Assembly (NCBI RefSeq): GCF_004193775.1
Contig: NC_041005.1
Coordinates: forward strand, 15,161,865-15,225,864
Reading direction: 5' to 3'
Source of the DNA: Glycine soja
Taxonomy: Eukaryota; Streptophyta; Magnoliopsida; Fabales; Fabaceae
Length of the DNA stretch: 64,000 nucleotides
Program-made: the position numbers and the translations under genes
The notes under the pieces: model-generated
The model's database searches: none
What the model was told of the DNA's origin: nothing
What the model saw: the letters and a program-made list of their open reading frames with translations, nothing else
Shown here: piece by piece, positions 32,130 to 44,619 of the stretch
How positions within the stretch are numbered: the stretch's first letter is position 1
Layout: each line of letters begins with the position of its first letter

Positions 32130-35100
32130 TAATCCCATTGTGGTGGTTCTAGTTTCATATTTTTGTTTTTTTATAATGGAGGTTCCTTATAATCCCATTG
32201 TTGTTCTTGTATAATCCCATTGCAGTTTCAAATTTGTGCTTTTGTTCAAGTTTCAATATAATTGAGGAGATCACTATGCTTGGAAACTTTTGAACGTTTG
32301 CTAAAAATTGTCAATCTGGTCCCTCAATTTTTACAATTATTGTCAAAGTGGTCCAAAAATATATAACTAAATGACAATATAGTCCACCATGTGATTCTAA
32401 GGAATGAAATATCGAGTTGAAATATCACTTGATTATAACTTTAATATAATTGAATTTGATTTAGTATAGCTAGCAAAAATATCTTAAAATTTGATCACAT
32501 CAAACAATAATACTACACAACATGGCTCCCAATAAAAGTGAGTGCGAATGGTTTCATAAGTTAACCTTGTTCATTACATTACCAAATCCAACTAATTATT
32601 TTTTGTGAATGGCCCATTGCCGGTGGTCATCATTGTTTGTCAGAGCACGAGAAAAAAAAAAAAGAAACACCAAGTCTTTGTGTGAAAGGTGATGTGAATG
32701 ATAAAGTGGGTTCTTTCACCTGAATGGTTTTACTTTTGAGGTGAAAAATCATCTAAAATACTGTGTTTAAAGGATACAAACATGAAAAATTGGTTCAAAA
32801 TGTTGTGTTTAAAGGTGATAAACATTAACTGACAAATAGATCCAAAATGACGTGTTTTGAGAAGCCAAATCACTTTACCCTATGGAGGTGCCATGTCACT
32901 CACATTTGAGTCACATATGCATGAGGATTAATGAAAATAGAAAAGATTTGATGACCAACTAATTTGTCACAACATTCACAAATTTGTGGACTAAATTGAT
33001 TATTTCTATCTTTCAGGGGACAAATTGTTAGTGAATACATCTTTCATGTATCAAATTGGTCATTTATTATTTTATATTTTATTTCATAATAAAATATCTA
33101 AATAACAATAATCATTTTCTGCATTATATTTTATTTTAGGCTAGTTGATTAGAAGTTAATTATGCTTTATATGTTAATATGACAAATTGTCAGTTGTTTT
33201 GATGGACCTATTAGTTATGACTTATAAATTTATGAATATGAATTCTCAATTTTCACAACATTGTTATCGATCAACTTTTCGGGAATCCATTGGTAGAAAT
33301 AAGTTTGTTTTTGATAGTGTACAAACATTTAAGTTTATTTTATGAAACTAAGGTAGACATGTTCCATGAAATATGGATCTTCTGATCAAACTCTGGTGAC
33401 AATAAAAAATAAAGTTAAGTTGTACTGATAATGACTCGAGAACAATAAGTTACAAAATTCTTAATTTGATTCGCTAGAATTATATGTTTTCTAAATTTTT
33501 TAATAACTGAATTAGTTCTTTAAAGATTTCTTTTATCATTATATATATATATATATATATATATATTTAAAAAATTCCAACAAATTAATATATCAACAAT
33601 GTTGTTTTGTCACTACTTGTTACCTCTGTTGTGTAAAATTTGTCTAAGTTATGGAACTTATGTATAATTTCAATGAATTTGTCTCGAGAAAAAACAGAAG
33701 AGTGCATTCAAAATATTAGTTGAGGCAGTTACGAAGAAGTTGAATGTGTCATCGAAGGAATTCATTTCAATAGAAATTGACATTTTCAATGACTTTATTA
33801 AAGCACGTGTGGAGTTTAGAAGCGCTTAGAAGCAGGTCCTTTCGAATCTTGAAATATTAGTTAAAGTAGGTATAAAAGAAGTTACACAAAAACATCAAAT
33901 AACATTAAATTATGTATTTAAAAATATTATTGTAGTCGAAATCATAGAATTTGATCGTTAGTATTATAAGTTTATAAATAAGACCTCTGACTATCAACCT
34001 TAGTGGATTGAATCATTATCACTTAACTTTTCAAACACCAACAACGTCGCATATAGAATTGGTTACCGATTCAGAAGGTTTACTGTATATGTATTCATTC
34101 TCACCTTTTATGAATTCATGTTTCTTTACTTTAAATATTTATTTGTTAATAAAATTATTTAGTAAAAATTATTAAGTTGTTATAATAATTTGTTCCTTTC
34201 AAAGAGTAAGTACAATTTGTAGGATTAACACTGCTATAGTTTTTATTTTTTTATTTATTTATAAGAATCAATGTGATGTCATTTTATATGGTTCAAGTTA
34301 AATAATTTGGTAAAAGATTAAATCTTTGAGGAACTAATTTGATGACAAAAGTTTTGAAAGACTAATTTATTGGTCAAAGTGTTTGAAAGATTACGCTACG
34401 GTGATATCATATAATTTTGAAGACTATTTCTTTTTTATCTAAATAATAATAAGATGACTTAGTAAGAGTGAACCTTAAATTCATCATTTTCAGTCAATTT
34501 AGTAGTGGGAAGGAAACAATAGTGTTGATAATATAAAAATCTCATACAAATTAATTTCAAAAGTTATAACTGTAAGTATATTTCTAAAAAAAAAAAACTG
34601 AAAGTATATTAGCCAATTCTTATAAGAAATGACACAGCGATACTTGTTTCGTTTAGAGTGTAATAGAGTTAATTTTGAACCGTTAAATGTTTTTGATGAT
34701 GAAATCATAACATGTATGATGTATTCGATCCTTCAAAAATTAATTTGAATCAAACATTTCCATTGAAACAAGTATTTATTAAAAAAAATATTTACTATTT
34801 GAAAGTATAAGAATTTTGATTTTCTAACTATATATAAAACATACAATTTTAGTCTTTAATATATATAAGCTGAATTCTGTGATTCTTTCGTACCGAATGA
34901 GAAATGCTAGTAAACACTTAAATCCTATAAGACTAACACTATTTTTTTTTTTACATTTTTATAAATTACTTTTTTTTGAACTGTATAAATTGATATAAAT
35001 GGCGTTAAATTTTAATGGACAAATATATGTGGATTTACTACTTTTCTAAAATAGGAAATTATTGGTAAATAATAGTGAGGGGCTAAAATATCCAAAGCGT

Positions 35101-35360
35101 GAAGCACGTGCCTACTTCACTCCTCGATAAAGACCATTATTTTTGTATTAATAACCTGCTTACTTGCTCCAACTTCATTACTCATTTACTCCCGAACCTA
35201 GTTGTACACGATTGTGTGCTTTAGTCAACAACATTTATAAAACTGAACATAAGAAGACAAAACAACGGACATACCACAAGAATGTTCATAAAACAACTTT
35301 AGATTTCCAATGAAGCCTGTGTGTTGCATTCTAAATTCTAATGCATCAAAACTCATGCAT
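32130..35360. other. AT-rich intergenic DNA
   Basis: I see no gene or clear transposon. There are simple repeats and short stretches of LTR- or MITE-like AT-rich DNA that I cannot assign. Confidence 0.6.
33541..33566. repeat. (TA)n microsatellite
   Basis: Thirteen alternating AT dinucleotides in AT-rich DNA. Confidence 0.9.
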
Positions 35361-35677
35361 GGTTAAATATGTTTATGGTGTTGGTAAGTTAGTGTTTTTT
35401 TTTTTTTTTAATTTTGATCTTTATAAGATATTTTGTTTATTTTTTTATTTTTGTAAGTTATATATATATATTTTAATTTTAGTCCCTTTAAACATGAACT
35501 TATGGAGATTATAAATAAAAATTTTAGAATCTTAAAGGAGCAAAAAATAAAAAATGACAAACCTAAAGAGACTAAAAATTGACAAAAAAACTTATAGGAA
35601 CCAAAATTAGAAAAATGAACTTACAAAGATAAAAAAATGAAGAACTAATTTACATGGACCAAAAATATATTTAAGCC
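35361..35677. mobile_element. MITE-like element with TTAAATAT termini
   Basis: The left end GGTTAAATATGTTTATGGT and the right end ACCAAAAATATATTTAAGCC are imperfect inverted repeats. The inside is partly self-complementary (TTTTAGTCCC.. and ..GAGACTAAAAATT). Elements with GGCTTAAATATGTTTTTGGTCC ends are very common in legumes. No target duplication is evident. Confidence 0.65.
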
Positions 35678-35850
35678 TATATAGTATACATACTTGGTAC
35701 AAGAGGGCATGCCTTAACATGCCTCACCCAACATGTCGTTGATCTGAATGAATCTGTGCTCAAATATTTTGAATAATGTTTTGAGTTTGAGCCTTGTAAA
35801 TAAAAAAAAATGTATTAGTAATTAGAAAAGGAGACTCCACTAAAGATGAT

Positions 35851-35882
35851 TGTGTGTGTATGTATATATATATATATATATA
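35851..35882. repeat. (TG)n(TA)n microsatellite
   Basis: TGTGTGTGTATG passes into a TA run, just upstream of the gypsy relic. Confidence 0.9.
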
Positions 35883-35984
35883 TTCTTTGAGTAATGAGAC
35901 CAATCCTGATCATAATAATTAGCTCCCAAGATGTCGAGATCCAACTCAACTACACTTTCATACCACAAAATAGGGGCATGCCTT

Positions 35985-37383
35985 AGATGTTTTGTCCCTT
36001 CGACACACATTTAAGACCCAAGATGATCCTAGTCTCTCCCACATACACCGTCCTGAAGGGTAGACTACTCGTCGACAATTCTTTGTTGATCGTATCATGG
36101 AAGATGACATACCCCTAGGGTGGAAACCACTCAACCTAGAGCGGTACAATGGAACCACTGATCCAGATGAACATCTGGACACTTTACTCACCTAGGCGAA
36201 TCTATACACCAATGACGACACAATCCTATGTTGTGTCTTCCCAACGTCCCTCAAAGGGGCAACATTAACTTGGAACGGAGGACTCCCTCCCAGGTTCATC
36301 GACAACTTTGACACCCTTGTTGAATGCTTAAGTTCTCAATACGTATGACATTTGCCGCTCTGGCCAGCCCGTGACAAGCAAATGATGAATCTCTATGGAA
36401 ATTCATGGACATGTTTGGATGGATTATTGTCCAGATAAAAAATCTCAACCCAAAGGTAGCACTACACTCCATGCTCCTCGCCCTACGGCCTGGTAAGTTT
36501 GCGGATAGTTTGTGCAAAAAAACCCCTAGTAGCATGGACGAGTTGCACGAATGAGCCAAAGCTTACATCTAGATGGAAGAAATGTCCAGGTTCAGAAATG
36601 AGGTCTGAAAGATTGGACAAAAGTGTGATAAGAGATAAGGAGGTACGAAGACTGGCTCACACAAGTCGGACAAAAGGCACAAGTAGAACAAGCGCCAACC
36701 TCTCCCAAAAGGGCCTAGGTCCAAGCGTCACAAACCCTTAATAACCAATTGTACTACAATCCTCGAGGAGGCCTTCAACGCAGAGGTACCAATTATACTA
36801 CCTCTGTCACTTCCTCCCCGGTTAGGGTTAGACAGGACCAAATACTGTAGATACTATCGCAGTTATAGTGACAACACAAAAGATTGCCAGGCTTTGAAAG
36901 ATAAAATAAAAAAGTTCATACATGCCTGATATCTAGCCTAATTCGTAAAGAGGCCTGACAATAACCTAACAGGAGCGAGACCCGGAGGACACCAATAGGA
37001 CCACCACAGAAATCATGATGCTGACAGGAGATGGGAGAAAGTAGAAGGTCGAGCGAGATAGAGGCACCACCAGTAAAGACACAAGTGACAACCTCCGCAA
37101 GAACATGAAAATGAGGTTGCCTATCAAATCAAAGGTGTAATCAATACCATTGCAGGTGGATTTTCCTATGGAGGGAAGTTGAGTCAGTCTTGCAAACGCC
37201 ACCTCCATGCCATCTAGGACATCAACATCAATTGTATCAACCAGCCATCCCCACGAAGTCTTCCTCCTATCACTTTCACTGATAGAGACTTCAAGGGTAT
37301 CAACCCTATTAATCAAGACGACCCCATGGTTGTCTCCATTGTAATTGCTAACTTCATGGTGTCTAAGGTCCTCATTGACCAGG
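35985..37383 (+). pseudogene. Gypsy gag and 5' half of protease
   Basis: The gag core lies at 36090-36350 (PLNLERYNGTTDPDEHLDTL, LKGATLTWNGGLPPRFIDN). A degenerate zinc-knuckle-like block follows near 36850-36920 (YRSYSDNTKDCQALKDKIKK). Protease leader residues (ITFTDRDFKGINPINQDDPM) lead to MVSKVLIDQ, where the solo LTR cuts the frame. Stops and frameshifts are frequent. The reading resumes at 38838. Confidence 0.8.
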
Positions 37384-38837
37384 TGTTAGTCGGTGAAAAA
37401 GACTAACTTTTGTGTATAAAACTTGTGTATATTGTATCAAACTTCTCCAATTTATAATTGTTTTGTAATATTATAAGTACTTTCTGTTAAATATAGGTAA
37501 TAGAAAATTTATACTTTTATTTTTTGTGTTTAATAATAAATTACTCTCAATTTCAGGTTAATTAGGCAAATTGGCAAAAGTGTTGTTTTCACCTTCTCGC
37601 TAAGCCAATCTGCTGGCTTAGCGAGCATTCATTAAGTGCGACACTCAGTGGCTAAGTGCGAGGAAGAATCCAGAAGAAGATGAGCTGTCAGGTTCGCTGA
37701 GCGCACCGCTCCAGGTCATCAAGTGCACCCCTTCAGCTCATCCGCTAAGCGAGAGAAGTGTGCTAAGCCAAAATCCACTTATGCGCGCTAAGCGATTAAG
37801 ATTTGTGCTAAGCACGCGAGCACGGACCAACCCACCTATTTAAGCTTGATTAGATTTTTTGAAGGGAGTTTGGCATTTTTTCTTGAGAAGCCTCTGGATG
37901 CACAAGAGTCTGGCCTTGGCTTGAAGCTTTTGCATGTTAAGGAAGTTCTAGAGAGAGAAAGGTCCAAGTTCCAAAGAGTTCTGAGAGATTTTGTTGTGTG
38001 AAGATCTGCAGAGATGACAGCTCGAAGCGGAAGCCGTTCTGAGAGCTTGAGATCAATTAGTGAGTGATTGTGATATCCTAGAGGTGAAGGAGACATCCTC
38101 ACCACTTGTATTTTTGCAATCTTTCATCTTGTTCTTCTCTGTGTTGTAAAGGAGGTTTCTGGACTATGGAAAGCTAAATCCTCTGTTGGATCTTCCCTGT
38201 AGGTACCTGATGTAAATATATTTCTATCTATGTAATGATGTTTTGTGTGTTCTCTGTGCTATCTGCTTTTCATTCCAGTATGCCTTTACCTTGATCACGT
38301 AGATGCATGCTTTGTTAAGGTCATTCAACATTGGAAACTGGTTTAATTCTAAAGTCCTTGATAGTACAGGGCTAATTTTTTGTACTATCACGAGGAATCG
38401 AGATACAAGAACTTAGTTGTGTATGTGTGTCTTAATGCGGTCCTCGTTGAGTTTAGTCTTACAAGAGGAATTTGCGGACGAGGCTTGATCAGGATTAGGC
38501 TAGGCTATCATGAGGTATCGGGGTCTAGCAGTCCAGGAGACAACATAGGAATACATGGACATTGTTAGATAGAGAACATCCATTTTAGCATCAGGAACCT
38601 ATTAGGAAGACCAACACGTTCTCTACTTGTTTTGACATAACATTTCTCTTGCGTGATTTTCTTTCTTTTTGCATAGATAGTTTACACACCTGTTTATAAC
38701 CACAATCATCTTTTCATACCAGACACCTATTTACCGAAATAGCTTGCCAGATAACACAAGTTCCCCGAGAGTTCGATACTCAGTTCTTACCATTTTATAC
38801 TACTTGTGCGATCCAGTACACATGCCGGCCACGAACA
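37384..38837 (+). mobile_element. Solo LTR (1,454 bp) with CCAGG target duplication
   Basis: It begins TGTTAGTCGG and ends CCACGAACA, flanked on both sides by CCAGG (37379-37383 and 38838-38842). Removing it rejoins the protease motif (LIDQ, then GSSTDILY). It contains a cluster of GCTAAGC/GCTTAGC palindromic motifs (37597-37820) followed by a TATA-like CTATTTAAG (37836-37844). No internal region is present, so the internal part was probably lost by LTR-LTR recombination. The orientation is given by the promoter. The family is not certain. Confidence 0.88.
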
Positions 38838-41640
38838 CCAGGGTAGCTCCACAGACATCTTATACTAGAAAACATTCCAGAGGCTTGAAGTCTCGCTTGA
38901 TACCATCCAGCCTTACTCCGGTCCCTTTCATGGCTTCACAGGAGAAAGAGTAGAGACCGAAAGCCATGTCGACCTAATGACCACCTTGGGTCAAGGCCAA
39001 CTCTTGAGGAGCTTTACAATTAGGTACTTAACCGTTGATGCGGATACCTTTTAGTTTACTTTGATTGGAATTAAAACGTTGAATAAGATCGGAGCCATCG
39101 TCTCCACATCATATCTTAAGATGAAGTTCCCCACCTTAACGGGATAGATCGTGATTGTCAAGGCATATCAAAAGCAGGCATGATAGTGCTACATTGAAAG
39201 CTTGAAAGTGGCACCATATCCTCCCACCAGGGAACCTACCAGACCTCACCTTGCAATGAAAGGTGGCACTCAAGTCATGAGCGTGAACGAAGGGTCTCCA
39301 ATCCGAGCCCTGACTATCAACCAAGCAAGCTTGGACGATGTATTCGATGTAGATCCGCGTGATGACACTGCTAATAGAGGCCCAAAGCCTATTGAAGAAC
39401 TTTTCAAACTATAACTCAGACCCAAACCGGGGTAGTATACACAACTCAGCCGACACCTCACCAGCCATGAACATAGACACATAGTCGATACCTTACATAG
39501 GAACACAAACCTATTTGCATGGCAGACATCTGACATATCGGGTATCCACCCCAGCATTATATGCCACAAGCTCGCCATCTGTCTCCAGGCCAAATTAGTG
39601 TCATAGAAGAAGAGGAAGATGGGAGAAGAATGACGTAGATTGGTCAGAGAGGAAGTAGACAAGCTCCTTAAAGCCAATTTTATCCGAGAAGTTAGGTACT
39701 CCACTTGAATCTCCAATGTTGTCATGGTTAAAAAGGCCAACGACAAATGGCGAATGTGCACTGACTATACCAATCTCAGTAAGGCATGTCCCAAGGATGC
39801 ATACCCTCTACCTAGCATCGACAGGCTAGTCGATGATGCATCCTGGTTCCAAGTGCTAAGCTTCTTGGATGCCTATTCAAGATACAATCAAATTCGGATG
39901 CACACCTCAGACGAAGAGAAAATGACATTCATTACTGAAGATGCCAACTTTTGCTACTAGGTCATGTCCTTTGGCCTGAAAAATGCAAGCGTTACATACC
40001 AAAGATTAATGGACCAAATTTTCAAACAGCAGATCGAACAAAATGTCAAGATCTATGTCGAAGACATGGTTGTCAAATCCTATAGCATAGTCCAACATGT
40101 GGCAGACCTAGAAGAGGTATTCGGAGAAATTTACAAATACAACATGTGCCTTAACTCGAAAAAATGCACTTTCAGGGTCGGCGGAGGCAGATTCCTCTTC
40201 ATGATCACACATCTGGGAATAAAAGTCAACCTTGACAAATGCATAGGCATACTGGCGATGCATAGTCCTACCAACATCCAAGAAGCTCAAATGCTGAATG
40301 GTAGACTAGCATCTTTCTTGTACGAAGCCATTCTAAGAGTTGCTCAGGAAAACGAAGTCATTCTTATGGGATGAGGCTTACGAACAAGCCTTCTTGGCCT
40401 TCAAGAAGACCATTGCCACATTGCCAGTTCTGAGTCGACCCAGGTTAGGAATAGCCCTCCTCCTATATCTTTTAATAGCTGATGAAGCTATTAGTTTTGC
40501 CCTCGTACAAGAGGAAAGGAAGCACCGGATTCCCATCTACTTAACAAGTTGTATGCTTCATGACGCTGAGAAATGCTACCAAATGATAGAGAAGGTGGCA
40601 CTAGCATTCATTACCTCAGCACAATGCCTCAAGCCATACTTTCAGAGTCACCAAGTGGTAGTCAACACGAACTACCGCATCAAACAGGTTTTGCGAAAGC
40701 CTGAAATGGTAGGGAGAATAGTAGCATGGTCTATAGAAATTTCAGAGTTTGATCTCCAGTACAAACCCTGTGGCCCCATGAAGACACAGTTCATGGCATA
40801 CTTTCTGGCTGAATTTGCTGGAAACAACCAAACCACCCCAAACTGGTGGAGCCTCTATGTTGACGATGTGTCCAACCTTGAAGGCCCTAGCAATGTCACT
40901 CTAATACAAGCCCTCAAGCAATCAGGCTGAGTATGAGGCATTTATAGCAGGCTTAAAACTAGCATGAGAAGTTGGGGCCAAGAAGCTAAGGTGCTATACT
41001 GAATCACAACTTGTCCAGGGGCAAGTTTCCAACAAATATCAAACCAAGGAAATGGTGCTACTCAAGTACTACCACATTGCCAAAACTTTTATTGACAACT
41101 TTGAATGCTTTGAGATGAACTACATATCCAAGGAGAGAAAGACTAGAGCAGACCTATTCTCTAAGCTGACCAACACTAAGAAGATCAGGCATCTTAAGAC
41201 CATCATCCAAGAAACAATTTAAACTCCCACTACAGACACTTAGGAGGTTGTGGCTGGAGAAGAAGAGGAATCAGATTGGATGACTCCCTACAAGAATTTC
41301 CTAATTCGGGGGGTGTCTCCACCAGACCAGAATGAAGCCTGACGCCTGAAATGGATGGTCAACCACCATGTCATGCTTAATGGTGAGCTATTCAAAAGGG
41401 GGTTGATAACACCCTTGCTCAACTGCCTGAATATCCAACAGGCAAACTATGTCATGAAAGAACTTCATGAAGGGATCTATGACCTCCATACTTGGGGATG
41501 CTCCTTTACAACCAAAGTGGTATGTCTGGCTACTATTGGCTGACACTTAAGGCCGACGCCCTTGACTTCACAAAGAGGTGCAAATGATGCCAAGAATTTG
41601 CAGATGTGCCACACACCCCTCTTTCTTCAGAGTGGTTAGA
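38838..41640 (+). pseudogene. Gypsy protease end, RT, RNase H, second RNase H, integrase start
   Basis: After the solo LTR, protease continues with the TSD and GSSTDILY. RT lies at about 39640-40370 (WRMCTDYTNLSKACPKDAYP, FLDAYSRYNQIRMH, MSFGLKNASVTYQRLMDQIF). The catalytic box reads YVED instead of YVDD, a loss of one metal-binding Asp. RNase H follows (40340-40830: LLYLLIADEAISFALVQEE). The second RNase H has an internal deletion after LYVDDVSN (near 40870), with AEYEAFIAGL in another frame. The integrase N-terminal region is recognisable (WMTPYKNFLIRG, MKELHEGIYDLHT) to about 41620. Stops are numerous. Confidence 0.85.
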
Positions 41641-42380
41641 GATAACTTGTCAGTTTGAGATCCCGAATTCTAAGGGCATGGCATCTGTGCTTCTGTGCCA
41701 GGGCAAGCTCTGAGCCGACTAATGGTGAAAGAGGTTGTCTAGTGTTTAGAGCGATTGTCTTGTGTCATGGGTAGTAGTCCTAACAAGTAAGAGGGTCATG
41801 AGTTTATCAAGCCCCCAAGCATGGACAAGAGTTGTATGGTGTTGAGAGTGGTAACCTCGACAAGTGCAGGAGTTGCAAGTATGTGAGGCTTGTCAAGCCC
41901 CTTAACTTGGACAAGAGTTGTCCGGACTACTTCTGTCTAGTTGTCTAGGGTGGACATGCTATTGGTTTTGCAGGCAAAATCCGATGTGTCAGGTGAGAGG
42001 AGCCTCTGCCTTTGACAATTCTACCCTTCTGATCGTTGGAGAGTGCATTGAAGATAAACATTTCATTTGTGTTTTTGCCACAGGCGAGTACAGTGCACAC
42101 GTGTTTCTTTTTCATATGTGTCACTCATGGAGTGGAGTTGCATTGTGGTACGATATTTTAGGGTACCATTTCATCTTTTGTCAGTTACCGAAGAGTCACG
42201 CCTCCACTTTAAATGAAGTAGAGGTTTGATTTCTGGTCGCCACCACTTTTGAATTTGTGCTTTCTCTCTTTCAAAATTTCTTTGCTCTCTGCTTGCGATT
42301 CCCCTTCTCCTCCATTTGTCTTCTTCACTTTCAAGGTATTCTCTTTGACAACGTCTTTCATTTCTGATTGCACCATAGGC
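41641..42380. other. Non-coding stretch with short repeats
   Basis: No gene is recognised. GTCAAGCCCC..TTGGACAAGAGTTGT recurs in two imperfect copies (about 41790-41935). It may be part of a leader or 3' region of a retroelement. Confidence 0.5.
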
Positions 42381-44080
42381 ATGAGCGGCAATGACTCCAG
42401 GGGTTCAATTTAGCTACCCCTGGTGGACCGAGAGGTCATTTCCATTGGCGGTTCCTCCTCGGAGGAGACTTGCCATTGGGCTTCTGATAGCGAGTCCTCT
42501 TCCTCGGAGAGGTTGACGGTCTCGTATTGTGCTATGGAAGGAATTTCTTGCCTCCATAGGAGAGCGCATCCTCTCGCTTCTTCTCTGGATGGGGAACCCG
42601 TCCTAGTCACCATGATTCTTCCCTCTTTTGTTTCTCGGGGAGTGAGAAAGAGTGGCGGCGGGGACATTTGGGCTTCCCCTTATGTGCGACATAGCCACAA
42701 TGTTGGGTCATCATCATCCCCCCTTGTCGTTGTTGGCTTTGAGTAGGTGACAGGGAGCCCCGCTTCCCGCTCTACTAGTAGTGTGACCCTACCAGGTCCA
42801 AGTCTTTAGATGAGGATCTGTTGACCCTTATGGAGAGGGTCGACAAGGCTATCTTGGAGCAACTGCCAGCCTCAGTGGATGCATGGGCCAATTTGTCTCT
42901 TCCCTTGGCGGGTGATCCCTTTGCTGCCTTGGATAGTAAAATATTTTGCCTTATCTTCCTCTTTTATGTCTGAAGCATGTTATGGCCTGAAATAACACTT
43001 GTCATGTGTTACTTGCTTTGCAATTATAATGGGTGACTTCACTTGGAGACCCTTAGTGAAGCAGGTTAGACCTGATAGAGGGGTTGTGCCATTGTTTGCT
43101 ACTATTCCTTCTGCTAGAGAAGGGGGTTAACTTGCTACTACGGTTGGCCCTACTGGTGAAGTTGCTAAGGTCTCCCATAATATGCCTTCCTCTGTTTTGG
43201 CTAAGAGGAAGCGTGACGATGACGCTAGGGTATTAAGCTGCAAGAAGTCGGGGACCCCTTCTAGCCTTCGAGCTGTGAGGCAAGTTGCAGGGTTGATGCC
43301 TGATTCAGGTCACCCCTCAAGTTTGTTGGGTCTGCCTTCGGCTCCATCAATTGTCCAAGCTCCTGCTCTTATTATTGCTACTATTGCTGCTCCTCCACCT
43401 CCTCCTGTTGTGTCTATCCAAGAGATTTTTGCTTTTCCTGCTGCTCAAGTTAGTGCCCTGGCTTCTTTAGCCGGTCTTATCATGGCTTCTTCCTGCACTG
43501 TCGCTGTACCCTTGCTGAGTGCCGGTGTGGCGACCACGAGTTAACCTGAGATGTCTCCTTCTCCTTCTTCAGCTCAACTGGTTCCCCCCTCGTCTGTGTT
43601 GGCGTCAACGTCTCCTTCATCCTTTTTTCACCCTAGTGTTTCATTAGATCACATTTACACTTCTCATGATGCTGATTCGTTGTGGGGGTATGGGTTACAA
43701 GCTGGAGTAGAAAACCCCGATTGGATTTGTGTCTCTTTTTGACAAAAATCTGATTCGATCAGCCAAGGTCTTCCTCTAGAGAAGTTTAGCGATCCTGGAA
43801 GAGAATGGGCAAAGACACTAAGATACGCTAAGCAAGGTGGCATCCTTAAAGGTTGAGGTTGCCAAATGGAGGGCCACTGCTCATAGAGTTTGGAGAGTAA
43901 AGCATCCTAAGGTGGCCAATGCCACTATCACCTTCATTGAGGCCATGAAGTCAAACCATTAGCTGTCATCCAAGGTTGGCAGTGTTCTTGCCAAGCTACT
44001 GTGCACTAGATTAGTTGGTGATAAGATGTTTGAGCACTGCAAAGGCTTGTAGAGGGAGAAAAATGAATTGGGAAAGAAAA
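42381..44080 (+). pseudogene. Unrecognised coding relic, probably a retroelement ORF
   Basis: A GC-richer stretch with long plus-strand frames: 42381-42746 (MSGNDSRGS, one TAG), then SLDEDLLTLMERVDKAILEQ and SLPLAGDPFAALDSKIFC (about 42800-42970), then 43182-43544 (SVLAKRKRDDDARVLSCKKS, a basic nuclear-type signal, then a Pro/Ala-rich part) and 43551-43742, ending in coiled-coil-like sequence (SKVGSVLAKLLCTRLVGDKM) near 43990-44050. Overall design resembles ORF1-type proteins of Tat elements: acidic start, basic patch, Pro-rich linker, coiled coil. I do not recognise a specific family. The frames are broken by stops. Confidence 0.4.
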
Positions 44081-44084
44081 AATT

Positions 44085-44476
44085 CCAACAAAGCTCGAGA
44101 ATGGACGCATCATTAATATTAAAGACCAGGGTGAGGTCCAAACCACCCTCGTCTAAGGAAGCACAAAGCCTTTTCTAGGAAACAATGACTAACTTATGCT
44201 TGGAGATATATCCCTAGTCCAAATAAAATTTCAGATGCAACAGTTGATCTCCTTTAACAAAGATCTAGGTCACATGTAAATGTGAAATGAGTATAAAAGA
44301 ATATCATTCATAATTGACTTCACTAGATGAACATGACCCATGATTGAGAGCATGTATCCCTTCCAAGTGTGAAGCTTAGCTTTCAATCTATCAACAATAG
44401 GTCTCAACTGACACACTCGAGGCTTACATGCAAACAAAAGGACACCCAGGTAGATGAAAGGCAATAGAGAAACCAA
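44085..44476 (-). pseudogene. LINE reverse transcriptase C-terminal fragment, minus strand
   Basis: Minus-strand reading LPFIYLGVLLFACKPRVCQL, KLHTWKGYMLSIMGHVHLVK and LLYSFHIYM is the characteristic C-terminal part of plant L1-type reverse transcriptase (YLGVPLF..LSSWKG..LS..GR..L...VL). A further downstream match is DLTLVFNINDASILELCWN. It lies head to head with LINE ORF1 and ORF2 on the plus strand, which starts about 140 bp to the right. Confidence 0.8.
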
Positions 44477-44619
44477 GTAGAGATTTGATTTCTCTAAGTC
44501 TATGATTTGATTTCATTAGTTTTTTTTTCTTGATGAATGGTTGATTCAAAAAAGGAAAACTATAACCTTGATATTTTTTCCATCCGTGAGAGACACAAGA
44601 AAAAGAGGGTTTCCTATTG

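Larger units (their letters stand above)
35940..41640 (+). mobile_element. Tat-lineage Ty3/gypsy relic, plus strand
   Basis: Gag, protease, RT, RNase H, second RNase H and the start of integrase follow in order on the plus strand, all decayed. Homology stops abruptly in the integrase zinc finger near 41620, and no LTRs of this element were recognised. A solo LTR (37384-38837) interrupts the protease. The second RNase H places it in the Tat group, but it differs clearly from the Ogre-like element. Confidence 0.85.

Noticed and set aside
42410..42667. Minus-strand frame of 85 codons
   Set aside because: It overlaps a longer series of plus-strand coding-like frames and has no motif of its own.
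43959..44085. Minus-strand LINE reading extended further left
   Set aside because: The plus-strand coiled-coil reading is at least as good here, so I set the LINE border near 44085.
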